Shown here in pieces: positions 11,301 to 18,558 of a stretch of DNA of 33,389 nucleotides (its first letter is position 1; every line of letters begins with the position of its first letter). The notes under the pieces were generated by a model. That model did no database searches, was not told the origin of the DNA, and saw only the letters and a program-made list of their open reading frames with translations. Made by a program: the position numbers and the translations under genes. The stretch comes from an uncultured Acidobacteriaceae bacterium (GTDB lineage: Bacteria; Acidobacteriota; Terriglobia; Terriglobales; Acidobacteriaceae): the NCBI GenBank assembly GCA_903911925.1, contig CAIWFH010000142.1, positions 1 to 33,389 of the forward strand, read 5' to 3'.

Positions 11301-11696
11301 GACATCACCGTCACGGCCACTGGAGACACTCTCACGGCGACCACTGTCATCCACCTTACTCAGTCCGGATACACCGCAGCGGCCAACCTGGGGGTCGGGC
11401 CCCAAAGCGGATGGGGTTGGGGAGCAAATTTAGGCAATACAGACGGTCAGAGCTCTCTCCAGGTCGATTGCGGTACTCTCGCATCCTCAACCGCGGTCAG
11501 CTTTGCATTCCCGGTGTTGCCGAATGGAGTCACAGGACAGGCAACGTCTGGAACCTGCGCTCAACTAATGTACGGGGTGAGCCTTACTGCAGATCCAAGT
11601 ACCACTCTCGCCACAACAACCGCAACCATCGAGATCACGGTCGGAACCCACGTGATCGATATCAACGTACCGCTTACCGTCTCGGATAACCAGTAG
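5310..11696 (+). CDS. Secreted sedolisin/kumamolisin-type (S53) protease with long Ig-like repeat tail
   Basis: Acid-active serine-carboxyl endopeptidase family, exported as a 2128-aa pre-pro-protein. I chose GTG 5310 because GGAGGG (5299-5304) sits five bases upstream and the product opens with a Sec signal (basic start, hydrophobic core, AQA cleavage near residue 30). Order: pro-kumamolisin activation domain (~45-205), S53 catalytic domain (~225-628), then about 1500 aa of Ser/Thr/Val/Gly-rich beta-sandwich repeats. Catalytic residues fit S53: E315 and D319 (DEATLDVEW), oxyanion D403 (SSGDSG) and nucleophile S541 in SGTSAAAP. The tail ends without an obvious anchor or sorting motif. Open frame continues upstream to 4833, but that part is antisense to mutS and has no signal sequence. 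The gene stands alone and ends before a strong terminator. Confidence 0.9.
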   Translation: MKSKVVRISMAVAAILVLLAGFAVCLAQAQVSTYVSASPDQIRGPIVDAETITLYGNVHPLARAEFDKGAVDPGTRLGRMVLLLQPSPDREAAAANLAGAQQNPASAYYHKWISRGDYASRFGASAGDVAKVQGWLRSQGFKVENVLPGQRLIYFSGTAGQVSAAFHTEMHSYLVNGERHFANVQDPQIPRALAPAVRGLVSLHDFPYRSMLHAQRLSGKPLNTGTGTTGSRVMYPADFGVIYDLTAVWTANTPNIGAGVTIGVVGRSNIVPGDVTQFRSTAHLPAYSAGVMSNLVDLGANLTVDPGLVIGDQDEATLDVEWSGAVAPGAQIILAPAVTSGPTDGAFISAAYLVNTIHVLPQIVSVSFGACEQAMGSSELAGWNTLWQEAALQGQTVVVSSGDSGAAGCDLGSATAGTEAGVNGICSSPYATCVGGTQFNDTASPSTYWNGTDNPAGASAKSYIPELVWNESAANGGAGLWASGGGISLFYPQPAWQGVASATNGQRGVPDLALTAAAHDGYLGYETVSSVPGWYTMSGTSAAAPSFAGIMALVSKSNSATSQGNVNPVLYGLVGSSATKVAFNTNATLAGDNSVPGVPGYAATAGTSYNLATGLGSVDGAKLITQWNKSTGLAGFALVPQTNSMTIAADANQTLGIVVTSVDAATPSVAMSYLGPSGVTVAFSSATVTVPAGSNRTTTATVTVGANVQPGNYILSFTGTAGTNTQTVLVALTVSATPELSLHAQQTFMQITQGGLAIPLTFNVTTGGSFTGNVTLAVTGLPTNVTKGWNPGATVTPVSNVATPILSLQASSSATPATSTFTVTATGNGLTATDAITLQVMQAKTVQVTPASSTISMPATGTVTDAITVSTFGGVSGSTALTISAPPTGVSCSFGPSTLNTPGSGVSTLTCTGSPSVTATTFSPTITATTTAQGGPYVGTAAIKVNISASKPTITFLSSAPKVSLTQGGTTNTVVSFKVGGTFSDTVNLAAVTLTGLGLPSGTTAAWQAAAGSSSSSVVTVNSGAATVSLVNGIGAATLRLSTPVAVANATLPASAVNLSIKASGTTLTTTTASETMALTMLYSPEILVTPSATSLTMTSTGTATETFTITPKGGYSPTGVTVTLPGNYPANMTEAYTGHFAGNGGTIATSTTNAVTATVTITGSNNAIASASRNLAFVFAATDGTTTSSVTVTVPLTVTLAAPTLAVTSGTVFSTGSPMTIQQGTSGSDVITVTAAGSFATSSTTTLTLTGLPAGVTSNWTSNAVTLTPSSSGQGVPDTATSTLTLTVAPGAVVPSGNTTITITPKDNATSAVACTCTALTIPLKLTYAQGLLVQPQAAAVSMASAGTSTAEVVKLTAEGTPSALVPASTPTLTFSGLPSGVTATAGAMAGSGPWTSTITLTGSNTAVATTQPAVVTVTATAVDASGNFYVNTGTFTLSLSLSTPTLSITANNYSPAVVQGATATDVFTITTGGSFNAPVALSVAGLPTGVTASWSANPAIPTYSSGTGTVTSTLTLTASQTAPVTASPVSITITAAGDSITATPTTKVNLTVSYAPALQVSLSKASVTVDSATTGQSGTAGYQVLTVTVKGVGGVATAGSNLSISGLPAGMSPVLSPSPVTSAGTSILTLKGSNTVAPGPYTVTISANQTTGTNGTGSATFALQVTQTTPALVISPTTANMTLAVSGSATQAYTLTGSGSYTGGVTMAVLSGLPAHVTASWSNPNPATMTYNANSVTSTGSSTLTLSADASAVVNANPVAVTITATGDGIVMTSIVRLTIVVAAGITASPNVGTESLAVPSNGTPNTVTDLITFNATGSMPANAVINVSAAVGGSPAGVTASMCNATVTFIGGTGTCLLTLSVDQTASAGGPYTVTVTGTGSSGHPIGTTTVSLTVNAVSATLTITPTTTAQTIYPPYANFVPATDSPKAVTNLMTVVAGGAFVGNATLTATGMPTGVTATWSDSGTNTTTITGGSGTNTLTLTADSTASYSGTHDITVTATGDTLTATTVIHLTQSGYTAAANLGVGPQSGWGWGANLGNTDGQSSLQVDCGTLASSTAVSFAFPVLPNGVTGQATSGTCAQLMYGVSLTADPSTTLATTTATIEITVGTHVIDINVPLTVSDNQ
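7512..11363 (+). repeat. Eleven alternating Ig-like protein repeats (A/B types) in the protease tail
   Basis: After a first, more divergent unit (about 7200-7511), eleven units of roughly 107-133 aa follow. Approximate starts are A 7512, B 7833, A 8154, B 8553, A 8913, B 9297, A 9639, B 9978, A 10317, B 10662, A 11004. Type A units mostly carry GLPxxVTxxW and often end in a TATGDxxTAT-like strand. Type B units open with a VTPxxxxxSM-like strand, lack that Trp, and several contain a GSNxxxA turn. Units have diverged at both DNA and protein level, so this is an old duplication series. A final ~110-aa module (11364-11696) differs from the rest. Confidence 0.75.
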
Positions 11697-11774
11697 CAGA
11701 GGTTCCTGGGCCGCCGAAGGACGGCATTTCGGCCACGGCCCTCATCAAAACCTCGCCGCTTGTTTGCGAAAAAA

Positions 11775-11818
11775 CCAACCGCCCCCGGCACCAAAGCCCG
11801 GGGGCGGTTCTTTCTGGT
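11775..11818. terminator. Strong rho-independent, probably bidirectional terminator
   Basis: A 12-bp perfect stem (AACCGCCCCCGG at 11777-11788 pairs with 11798-11809) closes a nine-base loop. On the plus strand it is followed by TTCTTTCT. On the minus strand the A-rich stretch upstream (11769-11774) supplies a T-run. It separates the protease gene from the convergent PNGase A-like gene, so it can end both transcripts. The remaining bases of 11697-11889 show no gene. Confidence 0.85.
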
Positions 11819-11889
11819 TCGTCAACGGCATCAACGGCCCATGACGATTGCAGTCTCGATGAATTGCCGCCCTAGAAGATTGAGCTGCG

Positions 11890-13626
11890 CTATTCGCAGT
11901 CATCCCCATTCTTGACTGAAGTAAGCACCTGGGCGACGGCCGTCAGAGTCCGGCTGTAGCAGTTGCCGCGCGTGGGTTTCCATTGATATGTCTGCCATGT
12001 CTTGCCGCCTGTCTTCCCAAGAAAATTGAAGTTGGCGTCATAGTTGAGCGTATCCGTGGCGTACACCTCGTTTTTCAGCATGGTTGAAGATGTTCCCAGG
12101 CCGCTCGCGCTCAGTGTTTCGTTTTCCAGATCCTTCTGGTCCGAGGTGGTGGTCTGCGAATAGGTCCCATCCGCATTTTGCACAAACGAATAGTCGATGG
12201 TCAGCGGATACCTGAAGTGCTGAGCGTCACTATTCTCTATCCATCCGTCCCGCGTAACCGTCTGCGAGTCGACGGTCGTCAGTTGCTGCGCGTTTTGAAT
12301 ATCCGCCGTCGGGCCCACGTCGAAGGTCTGGTTGCTTGAGAAGTCCACGGCCTGGTTCACTGTGGTTTCCACGCGTCCGTGCGAAGTGTTCACGTAGCCG
12401 CGAATGGCAAACGCCCGATTGGATGTGACCAGAATATTTCCGGTGTAGACGGTTCCGGTTGAATCGACCGCGATGTTCTCAGTGACCACCGGCGTTGGTG
12501 CGGCACTCAAATTGTTGCTGAGCAAGGCGCCTTTTACCGTGCTGGCGCCGTGGTCGGTAAAGACCAGCAGATTTGCCGTTGCCAGGAAGTAGCTGTTCGC
12601 GTTGTAAACGCTCACGCCGACCGTGTGAGAATTTCCGTCGCCCAGCAATCCGGCAAATGGCGTAAGGTTCACGCGATAGGGTGTGAAGTCCAGCGTCTGC
12701 ACGCCGGGTATGGGCTCCCACAGATACGGATCGATGCCGCCTGTATAGATCCGCGGATAAACAGGCGCCACGCCGGCCGGCATGCCGTCGATGGTGACCT
12801 CGGTTTCACGAAATGCCGCGTTGCCGCAGCTCTCAAGGTTCGATGTCTGATCATTCGGAACGCAGAAGTACCAGAACTCGTCGTTCGACTGGCTCTGCGC
12901 GATTACGTCGAGGTAAACGCTCTCGACATTGGTGGGTAGACTCAGCGCCTGCGTAATCTGGTCGGTGGTAATGTTCAACGTGCCCGCATCGCCGCCCGAT
13001 CCTTCAACTGGCACTACGATATCCGGCGTTCTGGGCGCGGGGTTGCGCATCGATGCCGGGTAAAACTCAAGCGCCGCGTTGGCATAGATGATCCCGTTGT
13101 AGGTGACGCCGTTGTACACGCCCACGAAATTTCCAATGTTCGCTTCGCCTGTTTGGGTCGCCAAGAAAATTGCCGACAGGTCGGTGACATCGCGCTCTAC
13201 GTGCCATGACGGGCTGAGCGCCGCACGAGGCTCGGCGGTGGTGCCGTAGTAGATGTTTGCGCGGCCCAGGTAGAAGGCCGCCGTTCGGTCGTACTGGCGT
13301 CCGGCGGTCACTGTAAAGTCGGCGGTGAAGACCACCTTCGACCACGGCCCCGGGCAGCCGGTTGGCGGAGCATAGGTGAACGCCTTGGTGTTGAAGTCCG
13401 CGAATTCCAGGTTCTGAAAAAGCTGCACGACGCAAGGAGTGGTGTGCGGCCGCGCAACCGGGGGCGCGGCGGTAATGGGATTGGACGAGCCAATCTGCGG
13501 CGTGCCGGGCACCAGGACAACCTGGGCCTGGGCCGCAAATGCCAAAGCAAACATCAAACCGGCGGCAGCGGACACGCTGCGCCTGGTTGCGCGGGTAGCA
13601 GGGGATGACACTCCTGACCAGTACAT
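11890..13626 (-). CDS. Secreted peptide-N-glycosidase A-like protein (PNGase A family)
   Basis: The 578-aa protein resembles the peptide N4-(N-acetyl-beta-glucosaminyl)asparagine amidase A family (plant PNGase A type), which cleaves N-glycans from Asn of glycoproteins at acid pH. Recognisable blocks: QLFQNLEFADFN and CPGPWSKVVF near the mature N-terminus, NDEFWY (248-253), FRETEVTIDG (272-281), YTGGIDPYLW (294-303) and a following region on the pattern of ITPFLGxLxDGxxH. I chose ATG 13626 because AAGGAG (plus-strand 13633-13638) lies six bases upstream; an in-frame GTG at 13656 is less likely. A Sec signal with AQA/Q cleavage near residue 35 predicts a secreted or periplasmic protein. It is divergent from the TonB receptor gene. 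The family call is from remembered motifs; activity is unproven. Confidence 0.75.
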   Translation of the reverse strand: MYWSGVSSPATRATRRSVSAAAGLMFALAFAAQAQVVLVPGTPQIGSSNPITAAPPVARPHTTPCVVQLFQNLEFADFNTKAFTYAPPTGCPGPWSKVVFTADFTVTAGRQYDRTAAFYLGRANIYYGTTAEPRAALSPSWHVERDVTDLSAIFLATQTGEANIGNFVGVYNGVTYNGIIYANAALEFYPASMRNPAPRTPDIVVPVEGSGGDAGTLNITTDQITQALSLPTNVESVYLDVIAQSQSNDEFWYFCVPNDQTSNLESCGNAAFRETEVTIDGMPAGVAPVYPRIYTGGIDPYLWEPIPGVQTLDFTPYRVNLTPFAGLLGDGNSHTVGVSVYNANSYFLATANLLVFTDHGASTVKGALLSNNLSAAPTPVVTENIAVDSTGTVYTGNILVTSNRAFAIRGYVNTSHGRVETTVNQAVDFSSNQTFDVGPTADIQNAQQLTTVDSQTVTRDGWIENSDAQHFRYPLTIDYSFVQNADGTYSQTTTSDQKDLENETLSASGLGTSSTMLKNEVYATDTLNYDANFNFLGKTGGKTWQTYQWKPTRGNCYSRTLTAVAQVLTSVKNGDDCE

Positions 13627-14030
13627 GCAGTTCTCCTTTTGGGCTTTCTGGTTCACCAGAATGCAGTTGCCTTCAAGAAGGTTGCCAAACCTTTGCGCTA
13701 TTTTCTTTTCGACTCAAGCAAATATTCATTTCATCGCTGTCCCTTCGCTTTTATGTGTGCGTCGTGGCCAGTTGGCGATTTTTATTGACTATTTGATTGG
13801 TTTCCCGCTAATGTTCTGCTCATCCGGACTCCTGAGTCGAGGCAAGATTCGATTCGTTCGCGATGCACGCAACGCCAATTTCGAAACAGGCAAGCCAGCG
13901 CAAGTTCAATTCACCGTATCGCGATACGCAGCGATTTCGTGTGGCGGCACCTGCCTGTTCAACGTCGATCCCAACCCCGTCGGCTGTGAACGACAGACGG
14001 ATCGAACGGCACGAACAGCGGGAGGCCGCA
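13627..14030. promoter_or_regulatory. Divergent intergenic region between PNGase A-like and TonB receptor genes
   Basis: This 404-base region is visibly AT-richer in its middle (about 13700-13820) than the surrounding genes, as expected for a divergent promoter. For the plus strand a candidate sigma70-like promoter is TTGACT (13785-13790), an 18-base spacer and TAATGT (13809-13814). An open frame from ATG 13863 runs through 13863-14030 into the receptor, but it lacks a signal peptide and a ribosome site, so I treat it as leader. No operator was recognised. Confidence 0.4.
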
Positions 14031-17000
14031 TTGAAAACAAAACTTCCTCGGCTTGCATTTGCATGCGCCTTGATGGTGATGGCGTGCGTTTCGATATCGC
14101 TCTGTCAAACTGTGACCGGTTCGATCACCGGCGAAGTGACTGACCCAAGCGGAGCGGTAATTGCTGGCGCTACTGTGACTGCGCATAGTCTCGACACCGG
14201 CGTTGACACGTCAACCACCACCAACGCCGTCGGCTTTTACCGTGTCGAATTTCTGCCGATCGGCAACTACCAGGTGAGCGCGCAGGCCAACGGATTCAAC
14301 ACCGCGAACCTGCCGCCGTTTGTCCTTGAGGTTTTGCAGACCGCGAGTTTCGCCATCAAGCTGACGGTGGGAAGTTCCGCGACAACGGTGAGCGTCTCGG
14401 CCGCCGCGCCGATTCTCAACACCAGCAATCCCACGCTGGACAGTACGTTCACGGCCAACACCATTGAGAACTTCCCGCTGAATGGACTTGATTTTTCAGC
14501 CTTGACGCTCTATGTGCCGGGATCTGTGAACACCACCGGAACCTCCGGAATGACGAGCTTTGAACGCAGTACTTCATGGACAGATTTGCCCAACATCAAC
14601 GGTAACCGCGCACAGGCCAATAACTACACACTCGACGGCATCGACATGAACGAGAACTACAACAACCTGATCTCGTATACTCCGGCGCCCGAGGCGCTGC
14701 AGGAGATCCAGGTTCTTACCGCGAATTCGCCGGCAGACTACGGGAACGTGAATGGCGCCGGCGTGGTGAGCGTGCTGAAGAGCGGAACGAACCACTTTCA
14801 CGGCTCAGCGTACGGCTACGTGCAGGATTACCGGTTCAACGCGAACTCCTATCAGAATGGCCACACCAACCCGGCAACTCCCATCCAGCCGTTTTCCTTT
14901 TCTCAATTCGGTGGCACCGTCGGCGGCCCCATTAAGCGCAACCGGCTGTTCTTTTTCGTTGATTATTTGGGATCGCGCTGGCATCAGGGCGGGCAAGGCA
15001 CTGCGAGCGTAATGACCGACGCGATGCAGCACGGCGATTTCTCGGTTCTGCTGAATCCGAGCGTGGTAGGGGCAGGCAACACCATCCAACTCTACGATCC
15101 TGAAAACGGATTCGCACCGTACAACAACAACCAGGGCATTCCGATTGTGAATCCGGTGGCCCAGTTCCTTTTTTCTCATCCGGAATACTATCCGGATTGC
15201 GGCGGAGCCAATCCCACGACTCCCGCCGGAGGCAAATGCCTGACACCCGATGACGGCATTGCGCACAACAATTACCTGGCCCCGCAACGGAGTTACAAGG
15301 CAAACGATCAAGGCGACGTGAAAATCGAATACGATCCCCGCGCGTCGGACAAGATCACCGGGTTCTATTCGAATTCCCGTGCCTATGATGGCTCGACCGC
15401 CGTCTTGGCCATCACGTTTCCGGGGCTCAATCTCTTTCCCACGTGGATCGTCGGCAGCAACTGGGTGCATACTTTCTCGCCGGCACTTATCAATTCGGCG
15501 CGTGTAGGCTTTACGCGTACCAAGTGGAGTGAGGGCACCCCGCAAGATCCGACCGGATTCTTCGGAACATCGGGCAATTCTTTGGTTGGCATTACGTTTC
15601 CCAGCCAGGCCTATAACGGCTTTACGAACCAGGGACTGAACGGTGGTCTCAGCAACGTCGGCACGTCGGCCTACAACGGCAACAACCTTATTGACAACAC
15701 CTACAGCTACATCGACAACCTGACGTGGCAGCGCGGATTGCATTTTCTCAGCATTGGCGTGCAAGCCATCCGCTACCAGAACAACTATCCCACCGGGAAC
15801 AATAACGGTTATCTGGGCACGTTGAACTATTCAGGCGCATTTACCGCCAATCCTGGCGCGCCCGATGCCGGCGGCTTTGGCCCCGCTGATTTTGTTCTGG
15901 ATCGCGTGCAGTCTGCCGGCGTTACCCTCAGCAGCATCAATGTAGGTCAGCGGCAATGGCGCATCGCGGGTTTTGCCAATGACGATTACAAGGTGACTCC
16001 CAAACTGAACTTCAATCTCGGCCTCCGCTACGAATACGATGAGCCCTGGGTCGAACAAAACGACAAGACTGGAACTGTCGATCTGACTACGGGCCAGGTA
16101 CTTTATGCGGGACACATTCCCACCGGCGCTCCGGCAGGTTCAGGCCTGTGCAGCAACCTCGCCTGTTACCAGCCGAACTTCAGGCAGTTCATGCCCCACG
16201 TAGGATTTGCCTATCAGGTGAAGGATCGCTTCGTTGTCCGCGGCGGCTACGGAGCCACCAGCTTTTATGAAGGCAATTCTTTCAATCAGCGGCTGACGTC
16301 GATCACCCCGTTCATCCAGGCAGTGAACGTGTCGGTGAATGCTCCCACACCCGGCAGCGTAACCACGCCCCGCACCGCGGAGGAAGGCTTCACTGGCGGC
16401 ACCACCCAATACGGCGGCACTTTCAATGTCTATCCGCAGAATATTCAGCCCGCCTATGTGCAGAACTGGAACCTGACGTTGGAGTACGCGCTCACCCGCA
16501 CGGCCTCGCTGCAGGCCGGCTACGTGGGCGAGAAGGGCGACCACATTGAAGACTACGGCAACGTGAACCAATACACCATCAATGGCGACCCGACTTCGGC
16601 TCCGTTCTACAACAACCAATACCTCGGCGTGAACGGAATCGATGCCGCGCTGGGCGTCGGCCCCAACTCGCTGCTGATTACCGAGTCGCGCGCCATGATG
16701 AACTACAACGCATTGCAGGCTGTGCTGCGTCAGCGCCTCAACCACGGGCTTGAATTCACAGTGAACTACACCTACGGCAGAGCCATGACCAACAGTTTTG
16801 GCAACTACGGATTAAATGTCAGCGGTTACAGCGGCGCATTCCAGAATTACTACAACAGCCACGGCGACTACGGCTCGGCGGGCTACGACGTGAAGCATAA
16901 CTTATCCGGCACGGGGGTCTTTGCTTTGCCCTTTGGCCGCGGCAAGGAATATCTTTCGAAGATCAGCCGCATCGCCGATGAAGCGGTCGGCGGTTGGAAG

Positions 17001-17507
17001 ATTTCAACTGCGGTGATTGCCTATTCAGGCTTTCCTGAAGCGATCACCGGCCCCGGCAACAACTCAAACAGCTACGGCAACTCGCGTGTCAACCAATACA
17101 GAAAGTTGAAAGTGTCCGGGCGCTCAGCCGACAATTGGTTCGGCACAGATCCATCGGCCACTCCCTGCACGGATGCCGATCCGACGCAGCCTGACCACGA
17201 TAACGGTTCTTGTGCCTTCGGCGTGCCCGCCACAAACGGGACCGGTGGCACCTTCTTTGGCACTTCGAGCAATGGCTCCGTGCGCGGTCCGGGGTACTTG
17301 AACGTCGATATGTCGGCCTTCAAGGACTTCCACATCACCGAATCGCAGTCCATCGGGTTCCGTTTCGACGCCTTCAACGCATTCAACATCGTGAGTTTAG
17401 GAAACCCCGACACGGGAATTACCGACTCGAACTTCGGCAACGTTTCTCTTCAAAACCCCCGGTCGGTTGAAAGGCACCTGCAGTTCTCGGCCAAGTATAC
17501 GTTTTAG
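14031..17507 (+). CDS. Oar-like TonB-dependent outer-membrane receptor with carboxypeptidase-regulatory-like N-domain
   Basis: Outer-membrane beta-barrel importer that is energised by TonB. The 1158-aa product starts at TTG 14031, five bases after GGAGG (14021-14025), and opens with a Sec signal (KTKLPRLAFACALMVMACVS core). A carboxypeptidase-regulatory-like beta domain follows at about 30-115 (GSITGEVTDPSGAVIAGATV), then the plug (LPNINGNRAQANNYTLDGID), then the barrel, ending in an aromatic residue (KYTF) as barrel proteins do. Large TonB receptors of this type are abundant in Acidobacteria. Substrate cannot be read from sequence. Its divergent PNGase A-like neighbour suggests glycans or glycopeptides (inference). 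The frame starting at ATG 13863 would add 56 residues before the signal peptide and is less likely. Confidence 0.9.
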   Translation: MKTKLPRLAFACALMVMACVSISLCQTVTGSITGEVTDPSGAVIAGATVTAHSLDTGVDTSTTTNAVGFYRVEFLPIGNYQVSAQANGFNTANLPPFVLEVLQTASFAIKLTVGSSATTVSVSAAAPILNTSNPTLDSTFTANTIENFPLNGLDFSALTLYVPGSVNTTGTSGMTSFERSTSWTDLPNINGNRAQANNYTLDGIDMNENYNNLISYTPAPEALQEIQVLTANSPADYGNVNGAGVVSVLKSGTNHFHGSAYGYVQDYRFNANSYQNGHTNPATPIQPFSFSQFGGTVGGPIKRNRLFFFVDYLGSRWHQGGQGTASVMTDAMQHGDFSVLLNPSVVGAGNTIQLYDPENGFAPYNNNQGIPIVNPVAQFLFSHPEYYPDCGGANPTTPAGGKCLTPDDGIAHNNYLAPQRSYKANDQGDVKIEYDPRASDKITGFYSNSRAYDGSTAVLAITFPGLNLFPTWIVGSNWVHTFSPALINSARVGFTRTKWSEGTPQDPTGFFGTSGNSLVGITFPSQAYNGFTNQGLNGGLSNVGTSAYNGNNLIDNTYSYIDNLTWQRGLHFLSIGVQAIRYQNNYPTGNNNGYLGTLNYSGAFTANPGAPDAGGFGPADFVLDRVQSAGVTLSSINVGQRQWRIAGFANDDYKVTPKLNFNLGLRYEYDEPWVEQNDKTGTVDLTTGQVLYAGHIPTGAPAGSGLCSNLACYQPNFRQFMPHVGFAYQVKDRFVVRGGYGATSFYEGNSFNQRLTSITPFIQAVNVSVNAPTPGSVTTPRTAEEGFTGGTTQYGGTFNVYPQNIQPAYVQNWNLTLEYALTRTASLQAGYVGEKGDHIEDYGNVNQYTINGDPTSAPFYNNQYLGVNGIDAALGVGPNSLLITESRAMMNYNALQAVLRQRLNHGLEFTVNYTYGRAMTNSFGNYGLNVSGYSGAFQNYYNSHGDYGSAGYDVKHNLSGTGVFALPFGRGKEYLSKISRIADEAVGGWKISTAVIAYSGFPEAITGPGNNSNSYGNSRVNQYRKLKVSGRSADNWFGTDPSATPCTDADPTQPDHDNGSCAFGVPATNGTGGTFFGTSSNGSVRGPGYLNVDMSAFKDFHITESQSIGFRFDAFNAFNIVSLGNPDTGITDSNFGNVSLQNPRSVERHLQFSAKYTF

Positions 17508-17511
17508 CCGG

Positions 17512-17545
17512 CAGCCTAGCAGGGCTAGGGCTCCTGGGTCTTTTT
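17512..17545 (+). terminator. Probable terminator of the TonB receptor gene
   Basis: CCTAGC (17515-17520) and GCTAGG (17524-17529) pair across an AGG loop, with possible bulged extension to AGCC/GGCT. TTTTT follows at 17541-17545. The stem begins eight bases after the stop codon, but the T-run is some distance from the stem, so this is moderate evidence. Confidence 0.45.
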
Positions 17546-17610
17546 CGCCTGGTTTGCGGCGCGACTAAAATCGTGCCCTTCTAAAACAGGGAATTATTCA
17601 GACGGGGCCC

Positions 17611-17748
17611 AGTATTACAGTTGTATTTTCTTTTCTGCTGGGGAAGCAGGATAACGGCCCGGGCCTAAAGGCCTTGAGAAATCGCTGAATTTCAGGGGGC
17701 TCAAGCCCCCTGCTCCCTCCGAAGCGACCGATCTGCAACTGTAGTATT
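17611..17748. repeat. Palindromic intergenic element, MITE/REP-like
   Basis: Imperfect terminal inverted repeats AGTATTACAGTTG (17611-17623) and CAACTGTAGTATT (17736-17748) match at 11 of 13 positions and bracket 112 bases. Inside are a perfect 9-bp hairpin CAGGGGGCTCAAGCCCCCTG (17693-17712) and a smaller GGCC-TAAA-GGCC palindrome (near 17662-17674). No coding frame is present. The structure fits a non-autonomous mobile element or a dispersed REP-type repeat. A copy number cannot be obtained from one window. It lies between the TonB receptor terminator and cutC, so its right end may contribute leader sequence to cutC. Confidence 0.55.
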
Positions 17749-17770
17749 AGAGGACAGGAACGAAGCCATC

Positions 17771-18547
17771 ATGGACCTTGAAGTCTGCATCGATTCGGTG
17801 GAGTCGGCAATTGTTGCCGAGCGGGGAGGAGCCAGCCGGATCGAACTCTGTTCTGACCTGCTGGAAGGGGGCATCACGCCGGGCGCAGGATTGATTGCAT
17901 CGGTTCGGCGTCATATTGCAATCGATCTGTTTGTGATGATTCGCCCGCGAGGCGGCGACTTTTGCTATACCGAGGCGGAGTTCGAAGTGATGCAGGAAGA
18001 AATCAGGCAAGCGCGCAGGTTGGGCGCAGACGGCGTGGTTCTGGGAGTGCTGGACGAAGAGGGCTGCGTCGATGGGGGTCGCACCCGGCAGCTGGTTGAC
18101 CTAGCCGGCACGCTGCCGGTCACATTTCACCGGGCAATCGATATGACGCCGGATATCCTGGCGGCCCTCGAAGCCGTGATTGCCACCGGCGCGCGTCGCG
18201 TCCTGACATCCGGCGGCGAACCGAACGCAGTGCGCGGCAAGGCTGCTATCGCACACATGGTTGAGGCCGCCAAAGGAAGAATCTTGATCATGCCCGGCGG
18301 CGGCGTGTCGGCCGAAACCATCGCCGGCATTGCTGAGGCGACGGGTGCGAGCGAATTCCATTCGAGCGCCAGGACAGAGATCAGCAGCCCGATGCGGTTT
18401 CGCAAGCAGGGCATGGCAATGGGCGACATTCAGGATCGCGAGTACGAGCGGTTCACGGCGTCAGAAGAGAATGTGCGCACACTGGTGAGCGCACTTGAAA
18501 GATTGACTGTGGAGCGAGCTGCCGGCGGAATTGTCAGGAACTTGTAA
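17771..18547 (+). CDS. cutC: CutC family TIM-barrel protein
   Basis: The 258-aa protein is full length for the CutC family, which folds as a TIM barrel and was first named for copper homeostasis in E. coli. That role has been questioned and the biochemical activity is uncertain. Visible family blocks: EVCIDSVESAIVAERGGASRIELCSDLLEGGITPG at the N-terminus, VMIRPRGGDFCY, VTFHRAIDM, RVLTSGG and IMPGGGV. No signal peptide, so cytoplasmic. The ribosome site before ATG 17771 is weak. The DeoR-type regulator gene follows 11 bases after the stop, which suggests co-transcription and a link with sugar or phosphosugar metabolism rather than copper (inference). Confidence 0.92.
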   Translation: MDLEVCIDSVESAIVAERGGASRIELCSDLLEGGITPGAGLIASVRRHIAIDLFVMIRPRGGDFCYTEAEFEVMQEEIRQARRLGADGVVLGVLDEEGCVDGGRTRQLVDLAGTLPVTFHRAIDMTPDILAALEAVIATGARRVLTSGGEPNAVRGKAAIAHMVEAAKGRILIMPGGGVSAETIAGIAEATGASEFHSSARTEISSPMRFRKQGMAMGDIQDREYERFTASEENVRTLVSALERLTVERAAGGIVRNL

Positions 18548-18558
18548 TCTCATTTTCG

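Noticed and set aside
7200..11700. DNA-level tandem repeat or CRISPR-like array
   Set aside because: Units are related only at protein level, differ in length and sequence, and stay in one long coding frame.
13863..14030. ATG 13863 as start of the TonB receptor
   Set aside because: It would place 56 unrelated residues before a clear signal peptide; TTG 14031 has GGAGG at ideal spacing.
14031..14110. Possible lipoprotein signal (Cys in SISLCQT) on the TonB receptor
   Set aside because: Leu directly before Cys does not fit a lipobox, and receptors of this type use ordinary Sec signals.
14805..15764. 319-aa minus-strand frame inside the TonB receptor gene
   Set aside because: It lies wholly antisense to a conserved receptor and has no family resemblance.
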